DNA of 64,000 nucleotides from Pilatotrama ljubarskyi (taxonomy: Eukaryota > Basidiomycota > Agaricomycetes > Polyporales > Polyporaceae). Under the pieces are notes generated by a model. That model worked only from the letters and a program-made list of their open reading frames with translations, had not been told where the DNA came from and ran no database searches. This document shows, in pieces, positions 47,980-60,084 of this stretch; the stretch's first letter is position 1; each line of letters starts with the position of its first letter. Location: assembly GCA_022385805.1 (NCBI GenBank), contig MU277729.1:139245-203244 (forward strand). The letters run 5' to 3'. Position numbers and translations under genes: made by a program.

Positions 47980-50393
47980 GATGTTATTAGGCGGATGAAG
48001 GCCTCGCAGAGGACCCGCGGATCTCAGTAATCAGGAGGGCAGAGCAGCAATGATGAAGTATGGTCCGGTGCAAGAGGGGAGACCGCGCGGGGAAGGCGGC
48101 TGACTTATATTGGACGTGTTGGAGGAGCCCGACGCCGGAGATGGTCGCGATGTGGGTATGTGTTGACGCGGAAAAGTTCTGACTGTTTCTGCCATATCTC
48201 AGATCTCGCCCTGGCCGAGTGGCTGACGGAGCTTGGGCCTGGGGCGGATCACCACCCGATCGGTCCAATCCCGACCCCGCCGCCCCCGCCGCCCCGCATC
48301 TAGGCGCTCGGAGCCGCGATAAGATTAGCCACCACGGCGTGACTCTGCAGGCTTCTGCAGGACGATCCGTGTTCAGTGCACGACGACTTGGAAAAGGAGC
48401 AGGCTGGGAGAAGATCGGTACAGCGCGTGAAACAAGGCGCCTGAATTGGTGAGTGCTCACTGAGGATGCTTTCAGTACGCCATCATGGCGCCTCCTGTGC
48501 CGCACGAACGGATCTTGGACCGCGCCTCGAACGCTGCGTCATCAGAGCACTTCCAACATGCTTGAGATATGTTAAGCGATCGCGACCTGAGTGTGCACGC
48601 ACTGGAGTAATGCCCAAGATGACATCCCGAAGTTTTGCAGAGTCTGGTACTTCCTGAGGAACGGTCCGGCGCGTGCGAAGCTGACAACTTTCAGAACGAA
48701 GTGGCCTGCCATGCTGAAGCCGGTTTGTACCCTGCTACTGGGCTCAGGAGCGCGCCAGCGGGACGGGAATAACGTGCAAAGGTGTCACAATCACAGCGAA
48801 GCACGCACCGTTGTGGCTGGTCGGGGTCATGCCTGGGTCCCCTGTGTCATGTCACTACCTGAGCATGCTGCATACGAGGACATCGCTCCGTGAACTAGAG
48901 ATGGCAGTTGGCTCACTGTCGGAAGACATCCAAGAGCGGCGGATCGTCACTCGTGCATTGCCAACCTCGGATCTATGACGGTCATACTGTCCAAACTGGT
49001 CGTATGCGACCGTCATGCAGTCCACCCAGAGTCCATGTGAGGCCCGGAGGATGGTCACGTCGCACAACGTGCAATGCAGAGGGCCGGGACATGATCCCTA
49101 GCGTTTTTGCGGCTCAAGTAACCTCAAAAGTGGAACGGCAGAAAGAGGAAGCTAACGCTCAAGGGAGTCAGGATCAGGTGCCAGTGGGGGTGAACACTAT
49201 GAGCTCCTGTAGGCTCCTGACACGGGTTCGCCGCAACTTCAGCATCAGGAAAGGTCCTTGAGAGGAACACGGGGGGGCAGAAGCGTACCTCGTATGCATT
49301 GCAAAGACTCCTTTGACATTTCACTTGCAGATTGAGCGTTGCGGCAATTGATCAGGGCCCGCCGTATTACGGGGTTCAGGGCTCTGCACAGGCGGTGGCT
49401 GGAGTAGTTGGAAAAGAAACACAGCATGCCGCTCGTTAGTAGCATATGGGCGGGCAGTGACGACAGGTTGACTTCAGAGGTTGAACAGTTGACATGATTA
49501 GCGTGAAGGCGATGGGTCAGGACTCTTTGACAGCAATCCAAAGCCTCTGGCAGCGCCATTGCGACGCGTCTCATATTCTCGCGTAGAGGTCCTGGCGCCA
49601 ACTCCTACCTCAGGGAAGATGTCCGATCTTCCAAGGGCTAGACGGCAGTGCCCCAAGAGCATCAAACGAGGAATTACAGCAAACGATCTTCCAAAAGGTA
49701 GGCCAAGGGGTCCGATGAATGGAGTAGCTGTGAAGGAAGAAGCAAATGCGCTTCAAGTCATCAGCCTCATGCCTGAGCTCTCTGATATGCGAAGCGCGGC
49801 GCTCCAGACTTCTGCGTCAGCACGCGAAGATAGAACGGCGAGAGCCTGTCTGTCGCAAGAACCACACAGGTCGGTGGTCCGACATTGACAGATGCCGACT
49901 CGAGACAGGATCTTGAGGCCCGATGGTTCGAACGGACTTCGAGAAGTACGGACGGTTGTCAGAGCGAAGACAAGACAAAAAGTGTTGCGGACCGGGCTTT
50001 TTGTTATACGAGGCGCAGACGTATGCACGACTGTGATGAATCTTTTGTTAAGGAGTCGGAGCGGAGGAATATTACTTTCGAGAACGCGAACAAGACAATA
50101 AACGACGGAGTGAGAGGGAGCGAGGCCCGACGCGTGAGCAGCAGAGACAAAAAGACAAGACCGCATCGGCAATCTACTTTTCCCAGAATGGCAACCCGGT
50201 GGCGTGGACGCGCCCCCGATTACAATTGGCCACAAGCGCTGCGACTTTGCTCAGGACCGCGTTCCACATACGCCTCGCAGAATATTCATTCCAGCCATGC
50301 GTTTCACTATAAAATACCCTCAGAGGCCATGGCCGAGTCACTACGACTCACCGCCGATTCGTTTCACCCATCCAGATCTGTCTGCTCGCAGAA
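47980..50393. promoter_or_regulatory. 2.4-kb divergent intergenic region
   Basis: This separates the dioxygenase (minus) from the MYND gene (plus). A C/G-rich run of CCGCC units lies around 48274-48296. No gene, tRNA or repeat could be supported. A TATAAAA-like element on the plus strand at about 50310-50316 lies roughly 80 bp before the ATG at 50394. Confidence 0.4.
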
Positions 50394-51383
50394 ATGGCTG
50401 CTGTTTACGCCCAACCCGCCGCCGCCAACTACTTCACTGCTCCGGCACATGCACCCCCTAAGCAGCGCGGTTATCGTATCTGCGACCAGTGCGGGACCGT
50501 AGAGCAACCTCACCTCGGGCGTTTCAGACTGTGCGGTGGCTGCGTAAGTCCCAGCTGTTCCTTGCAGCTCGATACCATTCACTCACCCGGCGGCTGTCGT
50601 ATCTTCAGATGACCACCCAGTACTGCGTAAGTACTCTACCCGACATAGCTCTGATGCACTTGTCTCACTCGTAGTCTCTAGTCTCAGGACTGCCAAAAGG
50701 CTCACTGGCCATCCCACAAACCCATTTGCCAGCATACCGCCTCGCAAATATCGTCTGCGAAGCAGCCTGGTCCCAGCGCGATGGACGAGGGTCTCGTGAA
50801 GGGCCTTCGGAAGTTCGTGTCCACGCACTGCACCCTGCTCAGTTGGGCTGGCTTCCAGGCGCTGCAGCTCAAGAGGCTGCCCTCCAACATCCGCCAAAAC
50901 GCCCTCTTGATCGAACTCAATTACCGCCACTCATCATCGGATTCTCTCCGTCGGTGAGTGTTTGCGGTGCTGAACCTACTATACCATTCGTGAACAGCCA
51001 CTGACGTGAACCCAACTTACAGCTTCTCGATCAAGGGGACGCACATCGTTCCGCGGACGTACGTCACCGATAACGACCCTCTTGTTGGCCAGGACATCTT
51101 GCGCCGAGAGGAGCGATGCCGCAAGAGCGGCGGCATCGGCTGCGCTGTCGTTCTCATCCAGTGTGGAGAGATCAGTCAAGTCATGCCCGTCGAGGTCGAT
51201 TCGCCCTCGCGGATCACTTGGGACGCACGGGAGGACTGGCTCCAGGTGCTCCAGCACTTCATCGAGTCCGGGCGGACGGACTTCAAGCCCATATCCACTA
51301 CGCCCAGGGGGTAAGTTCCGCAGTTCCGAGTTCAGAGGGGCAGCCCTGACGACGTTGTCACCCGCAGCATCGTCTACGGATGA
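50394..51383 (+). CDS. MYND-type zinc finger protein
   Basis: Five exons (50394-50543, 50609-50626, 50682-50953, 51023-51310, 51368-51383) give 247 residues. The MYND finger runs across the first three exons: ICDQCG, then LCGGC, QYCSQDCQKAHWPSHKPIC, with all Cys/His ligands in order. MYND domains bind proline-rich partners, often in transcriptional repression. The remaining sequence matches no enzyme I recognise. Exon 2 is 18 nt. The acceptor of exon 4 is the least certain; the choice at 51022 is the one that keeps the frame and reads RRFSIKGTHIVPRTY. Confidence 0.85.
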
Positions 51384-51987
51384 GTCCTTAGCACTCTCCT
51401 CGGACCCTTGGCGTTGACCGCTTCTTGCATGAAGTTGCACTGGGTGCCTTCGCTCCTTCCCTGCTGTCCTCCGTCCGGACATTCGTTCACCACTCTCTCC
51501 CGCTCTGTTCGTCGCGCGTTCGCTCCTCCGGTCGCTTTCGTACCTTCGTAATCCGGTTCTTCCGCGCTGTCCATACTTCCCCGTCCTCGTCCACGCGTCC
51601 GCTTACCGTGTGCAGATCTTCTTCGTTTCGTTCCATGCATCTAAGTTATACCCACGCATCTTCCTCTTGTATTAAAGCTGTATCACCACTCTCAGTTACA
51701 ACCACCTCTTGAATAATGACCCGCTTAGATGCTCTCAGAATCGTGGAAAAACATAGCACACGACCTATGTGTTTTACCGACAAGCTCGGAATGGGGTTCT
51801 TACCCTAGGTGTCCTTGGCCGGCCTCGTCATTAAGACCATGAGGTGCCATGCACTGGATGTCAAGGTCCCAAAACCATCCTTAACAGGTTCGTGCATAAT
51901 GCACTCTATACACGGGGCTATCATACAACATGTGCCACGCACATCGTTCATTCACGCTTGCCGTGTTTCCGACCTGCCCCCCGCTCA
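51384..51987. other. convergent intergenic spacer
   Basis: Tail-to-tail spacer between the MYND gene and the oxygenase gene. No feature was recognised. Confidence 0.5.
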
Positions 51988-53610
51988 TTACGCGTACACC
52001 TTCTCCTGGAAGCCAGGCAAGATCTGAGCCGTCTCGAAATTCGGATCGCCACGGACGACATTCTTAGTGCGCTGCCACTTCTGCTTCGCGAATGTCCACT
52101 CTGAAAATGCTGTGAGATACACACCTCAGGTACTACGCAAGGTAACGGTACGCACGTTCCATGGTCGGCACGGGATTCCCGGACCTCTCGAAGTCGTTCT
52201 GGGTGTATCCCTCGCGTATCAGAACTGGAGACTTGACGGTCTCGAGCTTGACGTCGTTGTTCGGTCTTGAGAGTTCCAGGTCAAGCATGCTAAGACAGCG
52301 CAATTGTTGTCAAGCCTCACCTGGAGAAGTAAAGCAGACCGAGGCGGTCCACGTGTTCCTGATCCTTCGGCGGCGAGACAACCCTGCCGAGCTCCTAGTC
52401 AGGTAATGCGTATGGGACTCGCCGTTATTAGCTTACCGGTGGATGGTGCTCTTGACGTAGCCTCCGGTGAGGAACGAGAGCGCATCACAGGCGTTCACGG
52501 TCAGCGTGCCATCCTGGGGCTTCACCCACTTCCATTCGCCCGTGGCGTGATGCTTGATCTGAAGCGCTGCCACGGGCTGGCGGAAGAGAAGCGTCCAGGA
52601 GCCGAGGTCAGTGTGGCCCTGGACCCACTGCTTTCCGATCTTCTTGTTCTCCTCCGGAGTGTACTTGGAGTACTTCATGTATCGGAGGTGGTCCTGCAAG
52701 CGAACGACAAGTGAGCCTATTGTAGCGCCCACTGAGGGAATGGAATTCACGTACCTCGCTCTTGACGTCGTACTTGTGGATGTTGGTGAAGAAGTCTTCG
52801 GGGAGCTCGAGAGCGATGGCGAGGAGCACATGCAGCGGGTCCAGAACCTCGCTGTGCAGGGACTGCTCCGACTGTCAGTCCCTTCAGTTCTCCATCAGGC
52901 AGGTTGGATGTACTTACGCGAGCGAACTCCTCAATCTCGGGGAGGTGCTGCTGCACTATATCCGGGTGTTCATGCTTGAAGTCGCCGTTGAACTCTGGGT
53001 TGATGTCAGTGCCAGTAAAAGGCACGCAGAGGCCACGACGGAGACCCAACTCGGAATGTTATAGATCTCCACGCGATCTCTCAGACCGGAGACTGGGTCC
53101 AAACTGTGAGGGAATTCAGTCGAGGTTCGGACAAATTGAAAGGAGATAACTGACATCCGACGACCCGCGGGAACGTAACCGTTGAACGCCCCATTGTCTA
53201 CCTAGGTCATGAGTAGGATTCACACAGGCGGAGAGACAACATGCCACTGACCCAGCCCTTCGGGGACGTACTTGAGTTTCTCCTCGTGGGGCAGCTCATA
53301 GAACTGCTTCCCGATGGAGAACTGGCGGTTGACTCGCTCTTGCGAGATGTTGAAGTTCTTCACGTAGAAGAACCCATGGTAACGGACAGCCTCGATGAGC
53401 TCGACAGCCAGTTCCTTCCTGCCCTCTGGCGTGCCGTATTTGCTGAAGTCGAGCGTCACCAGATCGGCCCAATCGAGATCCTCCTGTGGGCACCGACGAC
53501 GATCATTAAGCTCGGATTCCGACACAATGCAACACATAAGATCCACCGGAACTAACCTTCGTCTCCGGGACGTAATTGAAGGAACCGAGTTCAGGGACGG
53601 GAACAGGCAT
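51988..53610 (-). CDS. 2-oxoglutarate/Fe(II) oxygenase, isopenicillin N synthase-like
   Basis: Ten exons (53610-53557, 53483-53252, 53197-53155, 53103-53051, 52994-52918, 52871-52755, 52693-52437, 52383-52321, 52265-52156, 52100-51988) give 372 residues. The iron triad is visible as GHTDLGSWTLLF (HxD) and the distal His in GYVKSTIHRVV, with YFSR nearby. The N-terminal DIOX_N-like domain has RYHGFFYVKNFNISQERVN. Family members hydroxylate, desaturate or cyclise small molecules using 2-oxoglutarate and oxygen. No biosynthetic partners are adjacent, so the substrate is unknown. The donor of exon 2 (GTCAGT at 53251) was chosen because it alone gives EGLDNGAFNGYVPAG in frame. Confidence 0.9.
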
Positions 53611-54783
53611 GATGTTCCGAGACTATCGAGGACGGTCGTGGAGACAGTGGGTGCGGCGGGTGTCCTCGAGTCGAGCACCTCTTTTCAACGGTTGCAGCCG
53701 TCATCACAAAGCAGGCCGCATAAACCGTCCTCTCACGCCGGATGGGAAGAACTTGCATCATCTGAGGGTTCGATGGCGGGAGTACGACGAACTAGGGGCG
53801 TATCATCCTGTGACCCAAGTCTCGTGGTGTGCCGGTCCTTATCATTGCAGGTTTGAGTCACTGAACGGAGGTCAAACGCCTTATATAACTCACCGTGGAG
53901 CGAGAGGAAGGCTTGCCTGGGCTTCGATAGATGTATGTCTGAGGGGAAGTCGGTGCAAATTCGCGTACTCCTGCGACGAGGCTGACCGATAGGCACATCA
54001 ACGACTGCGTGGATGAATTGCAGAGTGCATTAACGCCATCTCGCCGCCATGATGAGCCAGTATCTTGAAGCAGGTAGCCCGAGGTAGGCGTTCTGCCAGT
54101 CTGATGTTTGTAGCATGCCCAGGCTCAAGAACACGGAGCGTCGAGTACTTACTCGAGTGACGTGTGTGAATTTCAAAGCAAGCCCTCTTCGACCAGGCGC
54201 AAAATGTCCCTGTCGGGATGATCTCTTAATGTATTGAAACGAGGAGCTGGAAGACTTGGGATATGTCGCTCGCTCTGACACGATGATGGTCAGAATCACG
54301 CGTCGAGGTATGTCAATACACCGGCTACGAGCGCCTAACGAATACGCCGACACTCTCAAGTCCGTCCGACCCGGTCGTCAACTTGAAGCGACATGCATAC
54401 TCAACTATGTGCATACGTTGCCTCTGCGGCGACATCTTTTCAGCAGATTATGAAGCAGTTGATGCGTCGCTAACTCAGCCTCCAACGTCTCATGAAGATG
54501 CCCGGGTGAGAATCTCGAGTAAGTGCTTCTGTATTGTGCCATCTTGCGTGCTGAAACTTAAACCGTCCCCTTCGGTCATAGTGCACCATCCTGATGCGCG
54601 GCATGCCGCCATGTTGTAATTTGGAGCAGTCTATCAGTCTGTGTCGAGCGAATGCGCGCTGCGCCAGTGCCTTAGCAGATACGCTCAGCAGCATTTATCA
54701 GTACATGGCACAAAGCAGCTTCTGCCCGGGTTCCCTCTCGGACCCGCGTTCAAGTGCATACCGAAGGTCAGCCCTCAGTGAAG
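53611..54783. promoter_or_regulatory. 1.2-kb divergent intergenic region
   Basis: Between the oxygenase (minus) and the transporter (plus). No gene was recognised; an additional 5' exon of the transporter cannot be ruled out. Confidence 0.35.
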
Positions 54784-57659
54784 ATGCCTTCCCACGTCTC
54801 GAAGCCGCGGCCTTGGACGAGTTACATCTGGTATTTGGGAGAAAGGTTTCTATCTTCCCCCGTAGCTAATCATTGGACTGCACGCAGGGACACCTGGGAC
54901 AAGCCCGCCGCTGAGCGTCGCTTTCTCTTCAAGCTGGATGCATGCCTCCTCACGTATGCGGCACTGTCGTACTTCAGCAAATAAGTGTCTACTTCGTCAC
55001 TGCTCTACAGTGCGCCCGAGCTCACGTTCTTGTCTCCACGTATTTGGACCAGCAGAACATCACAGTGAGTGCATTTGCTGTCAAACTGCTACAGTATCTG
55101 GATTGAGTGTGTCAGAATGCATACGTATCAGGCATGCAAGAAGAGTACGTCCTCACTGAGGCTTTTCGCTGGAATCACACTGACTACTTTGTAGCCTGGG
55201 ACTGTAAGGTCTCGTCAGCAACGTCTGGGATTGCCCCTATTGACAGATACGCAGGCATGGGAATCAGCTGAACTACATCACCACCGCATGGACTTGCGGA
55301 TATGTCATCGGCCAAATCCCGTCTAAGTAGGGTTAATAAAATATGTTTTTCTCTCTTCGTACTGACCACTCGTATAGCATGCTCATCACCAGGATACGAC
55401 CGTCAATATGGGTATATGCAGTCTCATCGTGCTGTCATACACTCACTGAAAGCTAATCGGCTCGACATCACTAGATCCCGACTATGGAAGTGCTATGGAG
55501 TGTCCTGACCATGGTTCTCGCAAGTGCAAAAAACTTCGAGACACTAGTAGTAGTGAGATTCTTCGTCGGTGCGTATGGCATTGCTGTCCGCAATGGGTGC
55601 GTTAATCAATACGACTGAACAGGCCTCGCCGAGTCGACATTTTATCCGGCCATACAGTATGTCATCGGCAGTTGGTACAAAGGCGACGAGCTCGGGAAAC
55701 GTGCTTGCATCTTCCATGTGCGTTTTTGTGGTCTCGCTCTTGCAAGGTTGACTGAAGTGATTCTTGCTACAGACTGCGAGCGCTCTGGGACCGATGTTCA
55801 GTGGCTTTTTGCAGACTGTAAACAGATTGTGTATGTGCAGTTATGCTGCTGCTGAGCGGTTCTCTTCAGGGTGCCTACAACGGCCTGAACGGAGTCTATG
55901 GCCTGGCGGGCTGGAAATGTAAGCCTTCTACCGTTAATGATGCGATAGTCCGACTGACATTTTTGATTTGTAGGGCTCTTCATCATCGACGGCATTATCA
56001 CCATACCCATCGCTCTGCTGGGATACCTGATTATGCCTGGTATGTTCGTGGCGTTCATGCTTTGAACCTCTCTAACCCACTGCATCTAGACCTTCCGACT
56101 ACTACCCAGCCCTCGATATTCTACACCCAGGAACAGATCGACATAGGCAAGAGGCGCATGGCTGAAATCGGCAGGAAGCCGCCTGCGCCGTTCACCCGGA
56201 AGAAGGTTGGTCGTGCTCGTTCAAGTATTATACCGACTGCGGCTGAACGTCGTCCGACAGATCCTCGGCTTCTTCACAACATGGCATATTTACTGCCTTG
56301 TTCCTCGTAAGTAAGATCGCATTCCTGCCTTACAGTCTGAAAGGCTCACGTTGCAACACCAGTTTACATCTTGGTAAGTGCCGGTGCGTCGACACCGGAT
56401 GAGCCTGGCGATTTAAGCTGCTGGCAGTTTAATAACGGAACCGGAGCAACAAACTCAATGATCTTCTGGTGTGCACTTTTTCGCAGCTATGCTATTCGGT
56501 CGTTGACGTGCTACCGTATCATAGGTTGAAGAGCTTCAACAAGCCTGGTCATCAAGTCTACACGGTTGGGCAGATCAACACGTACCCATTGGGTATCCAA
56601 GCCGTTCAGGTCGTCACCAGTATGCCATCATCCTCTGAGATTGCAGGCGCACAGTTTGACTCAGGATTCGACTTCAGCTCTCATTTATGCTTGGTGGTCC
56701 GACATTGTGAGGGCTAGGTGGCCGCCGATGATCTTCGCTGGGGTGAGTGCGCCAGGCTCTTGAAGCGCTCATAGCTTACACAGCGCCCCCGCAAGACGTG
56801 GAGCATGATCACCTGCATTGTCCTTGCTGCGACGCCTCTCTATACTCATATTACACGGTATGCCCATGCTCCCTGCATCTTGCCTTGTTATACGACATTC
56901 ATGCGAATGACTCTGCAGCCGCTGGATTTTCTACTACTTCGTAAGTCTGTACGAGACGCGCTCAGCCAAGCTGCTCACTAGTTCTACTTATCAGACTTCG
57001 TGCACGGGTGGCCTTTCCGGACTGATTCTTGCATGGGCGAATGAGCTGACTGGACACGATAATGAGAGTACGTAGGTTTCCGCGTTTCGAGGCTGCCACA
57101 ACCATTCACGATGTCCCGCTCACTAGAGCGGTCGTTCGTGGTGGCGAGCTGCAATATGTTTGCCTACGTGATGCAGGCTTGGCTGCCGATGTGAGTTTGA
57201 ACGGTGGCTCGCGAGCGTCCTGACAAGGCTGATAGCTCGATGCCACCATAGCGTCATCTTCCCGCAGGTCGAGCAGCCTCGGTACGTATCGCTTCAGCTC
57301 CACTTCGCTACCTGTCGTACTGACCGTCTTGCACCAGCGTGTTCAAAGGCAACATCGCCACGGCATGCATCAACTTCTCCATGAGTTCGTCCCTTGCTCG
57401 TTATACACATATCTCTACTAACCTGCCTCTCCATTGTCCAGTGGTGTTCGCGATGGCTACGTACTACCTCTCGCGCCGTGATCAGCGCCGGGCACGCAAG
57501 CTCCGGGAGAGCACCCCCGTCAGCGAAGTGTCGGAGGAGATCGTACTCGAGGACGAACTCGACGCGGATTGCAAGAAGCCAAAGGATCTGCAAGTGATCG
57601 AGGCTTCTGAGACGGTGTTTCCGACATTGGGACATCGGAATCCTGTCTTAAACACGTGA
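54784..57659 (+). CDS. MFS transporter, Fen2/Dal5-type, 25 exons
   Basis: Twenty-five exons, from 54784-54830 and 54888-54980 to 57442-57659, total 1,548 nt and 515 residues. The first helix block is FLFKLDACLLTYAALSYFSK then YLDQQNITNAYVSGMQ, typical of the fungal anion:cation symporter family (pantothenate, biotin, allantoate, nicotinate carriers). Further marks are TTAWTCGYVIGQIPSNML, RFFVGLAESTFYPAIQYVIG and WLFIIDGIITIPIALLGY. The ligand cannot be named. Exons include ones of 9 nt (55195-55203) and 11 nt (56363-56373). The second intron has AT-AC ends. The start at 54784 is the first in-frame ATG after a stop; the N-terminus could be longer. Confidence 0.88.
54981..55039 (+). other. AT-AC intron in the MFS transporter gene
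   Basis: The exon ends AGC AA at 54980. The intron starts ATAAGTGTCT and ends TCTCCAC; the next exon starts G TAT TTG GAC. This yields FSKYLDQQN, exactly the family sequence. TAA follows AAA directly in frame, so no downstream GT donor can be used. Confidence 0.7.
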
Positions 57660-57875
57660 TGGCCGTCTTGACTCGGTCGCCCCAACACGGAGTCCGGTAT
57701 TAGCAAGGGCGGTTCACATAGCTTATCCGGAATGTATACTGTACCGGTGGTGGACTTCAGTGAAACAAGTGGTTTACGCTCGTAGTACTGTGAAACGTCG
57801 CTGAGCTCTTGGTACGATGGTACGAACAAGCAAAAGCAACGGAGAAGGGAAAGGGGAGTGGGAATTGACAAACGT

Positions 57876-59835
57876 TCACGAGTTTCGCCGCAGGACGACC
57901 AGCTTCTCCGTTCTCCTCATCTCCAAGACACTGACGAGTGCCTTCACCCCTCCGAGTAATCCTTCCCTGAATGCCTGTCGCACGTCGGTATGTAACCTCC
58001 ACCCATCGAAGCCGTCGATGACTGCGACAGGGCGCCACGCCTGCATCGCCGCGTCGGTGAGCGAGGGTATCTCTGCGATCAGATGCGTGATCTGTCTCGA
58101 AGCTGCGAGGTCCTCCATTGTGAGGTTCTCCGTCTTGTTGTACACCCAGTCGGTCGGGTGGCCGACATCCATGCCGGGAAGGAAAGGCGGGGCGTGCGAG
58201 TGCAAGAACAGAGATGCACCGGTCTGTGCGGCGAGGTTGGAGATATGGACGTGCACTAGAAAATTGATGCGGTGAGCATGAGCGAGAGGTGACACCAACC
58301 CAATGTGAGCATACCGCCATGCTCGGACGCGAAGAGCTGGTTGAAGGCGTACAGCGCCGCCCCTCCGGGGTAGTTGGCACACGACGATCGCGCAAGGAGG
58401 AATGTCGCGAGACAGTTCGCGAAGAGCATCCCAGCTACGATAAGGAAGCTCAACCGTCCGAAGAGGGTGCTCTTCTTCCTGCTGATACTGAAGGTTGTTC
58501 TGTCAGGGCCCTCCATGACGAAATGATCACGCTGCGAGTATAGAACGTACAGCCAATTGGCACCGCGGGCTGCGGCAATGTTGAGCGCGGGCACGACGTA
58601 AATGATGAAACGCCATTCCTTGTGCCCGAGGCCGCTGATGAGAACGAGAAAAGCGAGGTACGATACGAGGAGGCCACGTATTCTCCTATCGAGCGCTGCT
58701 CCAAGCACCGACAATGGGAGGGCAGAAAGAAGGAGCTTCGGAAGGTGTGAAGTGAAGTAGCTGTGGAAGGGGGAAACCTGTTGAGAGCGAGATCACTTAG
58801 CTCACTGTCTGATGACCCAGGCCCAATTACACTTACGCCCCATTCCGCACTCTTCCCTTCAACTACGTTGAAGAAGACACCATACAGCTCTGGCCACAGC
58901 GGCCATCTTTGCCAGAAATATGAGTCCACCACGACTGTGAGAACTGTATCCAGGTCGAGTTAGATGACCGAAGCAGGCTTCAGAGAACACACTCACTAGC
59001 GGAGATCGCGCCCGCGACAAAGCCGACTTTGATTATCTCGGCCACCGACGTGTATCGTCGGACGATGACCTGAAGTACAAGAGGACCGAGGAGCAGGAGC
59101 AATTCCCCGCGGAAAACAACTGCCGCGAACACGAGTAACGCAATCGCCCGGTGTACATTCGAACTTGAAGGACGGGTTGCATTAGGCGCCCTATCGACCA
59201 AGAGATACAAGGCAACGTTTGCTACGGCCGTTCATTGCAAAGGTTTCAGGCTAGATGACAGGCGAAGGCTTACCAGGGAATAGTGCGAACATGTTGGGCA
59301 ACGTCCGCCCCATCCAGAACAGTAGGTGGAACTGTGTGCATGTCAAAATGACAAAGAGCACGCTGGTAGGACCTCCGAAGCGTCGTGATATTGCGCGGCG
59401 CAAAAGGGAGAGTCCTAGGGCATTGACGGCCGCCAACATCAGTCGAACTTATGTCCGGGCCTTGTGAGTCCGAGCACGTCCTTTGGCCCTGATTGAGGCG
59501 TACCTACGACTTGTACATCCATCTTATCTGAGAAAGACCCAAATACCGAACCGACCCGCAAGGCGAATTGAGAGAGCCAAGCGAGTGCCACGCTCCCAAC
59601 GAAAGTTCGTGGGACGGCTCCAGGGAAGGCGAAGTGATCATACTTCAAGAATTAGGCCTTGGTTCTCGACGGCATGAAGGTTGCGCACTTTGTGTAGGTT
59701 CTCGGGTCGTACACCGTACATGATGACATCGTGTGTAGCGTGGAGATTGAAGCTTTCCTCGACCTTAGTATATGGGGCCAAGGAGACATACGTCCAGCTC
59801 GCGAGTAGCAAGATCGCGTCCAGAGAGGTGCTCAT
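57876..59835 (-). CDS. ALG12: dolichyl-P-Man:Man7GlcNAc2-PP-dolichol alpha-1,6-mannosyltransferase
   Basis: Seven exons (59835-59689, 59642-59504, 59447-59274, 59221-58997, 58943-58837, 58777-58300, 58255-57876) give 549 residues, close to the yeast enzyme. The signature [19 protein letters not shown] lies at the N-terminus, followed by [42 protein letters not shown] and [13 protein letters not shown], all hallmarks of the GT22 family. Many hydrophobic segments span the ER membrane. The enzyme adds the eighth mannose to the lipid-linked N-glycan precursor in the ER lumen. It is divergent from the RAD51-like gene, with 249 bp between the starts. Confidence 0.95.
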
Positions 59836-60084
59836 CGTCAAAATGCGTCAGCTCACAGCTTCATGTATGGTCCAGGTCGCTCTGGGAAAGAGGTGCTGCG
59901 AGTTGCGTCTGAACGCGCGAGAGACGATGTGTGTTGAAGCAAATTGGCCGGCAAGCGCTCACAACTGCGTGGTCCTGAGGTGCAAAGTGGCTGTGCCAAC
60001 CCCATCATGATCTTGATGCGGAAGGTCCTCTACTTTGAGCTTCGTCTCTGGCCACCATCCGCGAGTTTCCTTTGTCCTAAGAGA

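Noticed and set aside
48205..48285. tRNA-like stretch with a good A box (TGGCCGAGTGG) and a B-box-like GGTCCAATCC
   Set aside because: The 5' segment CTCGCCC has no complementary 3' acceptor strand and no anticodon arm could be formed, so no tRNA is called.
50990..51022. Alternative acceptor in the MYND gene giving ATDVNPTYSFSIKGT
   Set aside because: The phase does not match the preceding exon, whose only good donor leaves two bases; it would create a stop.
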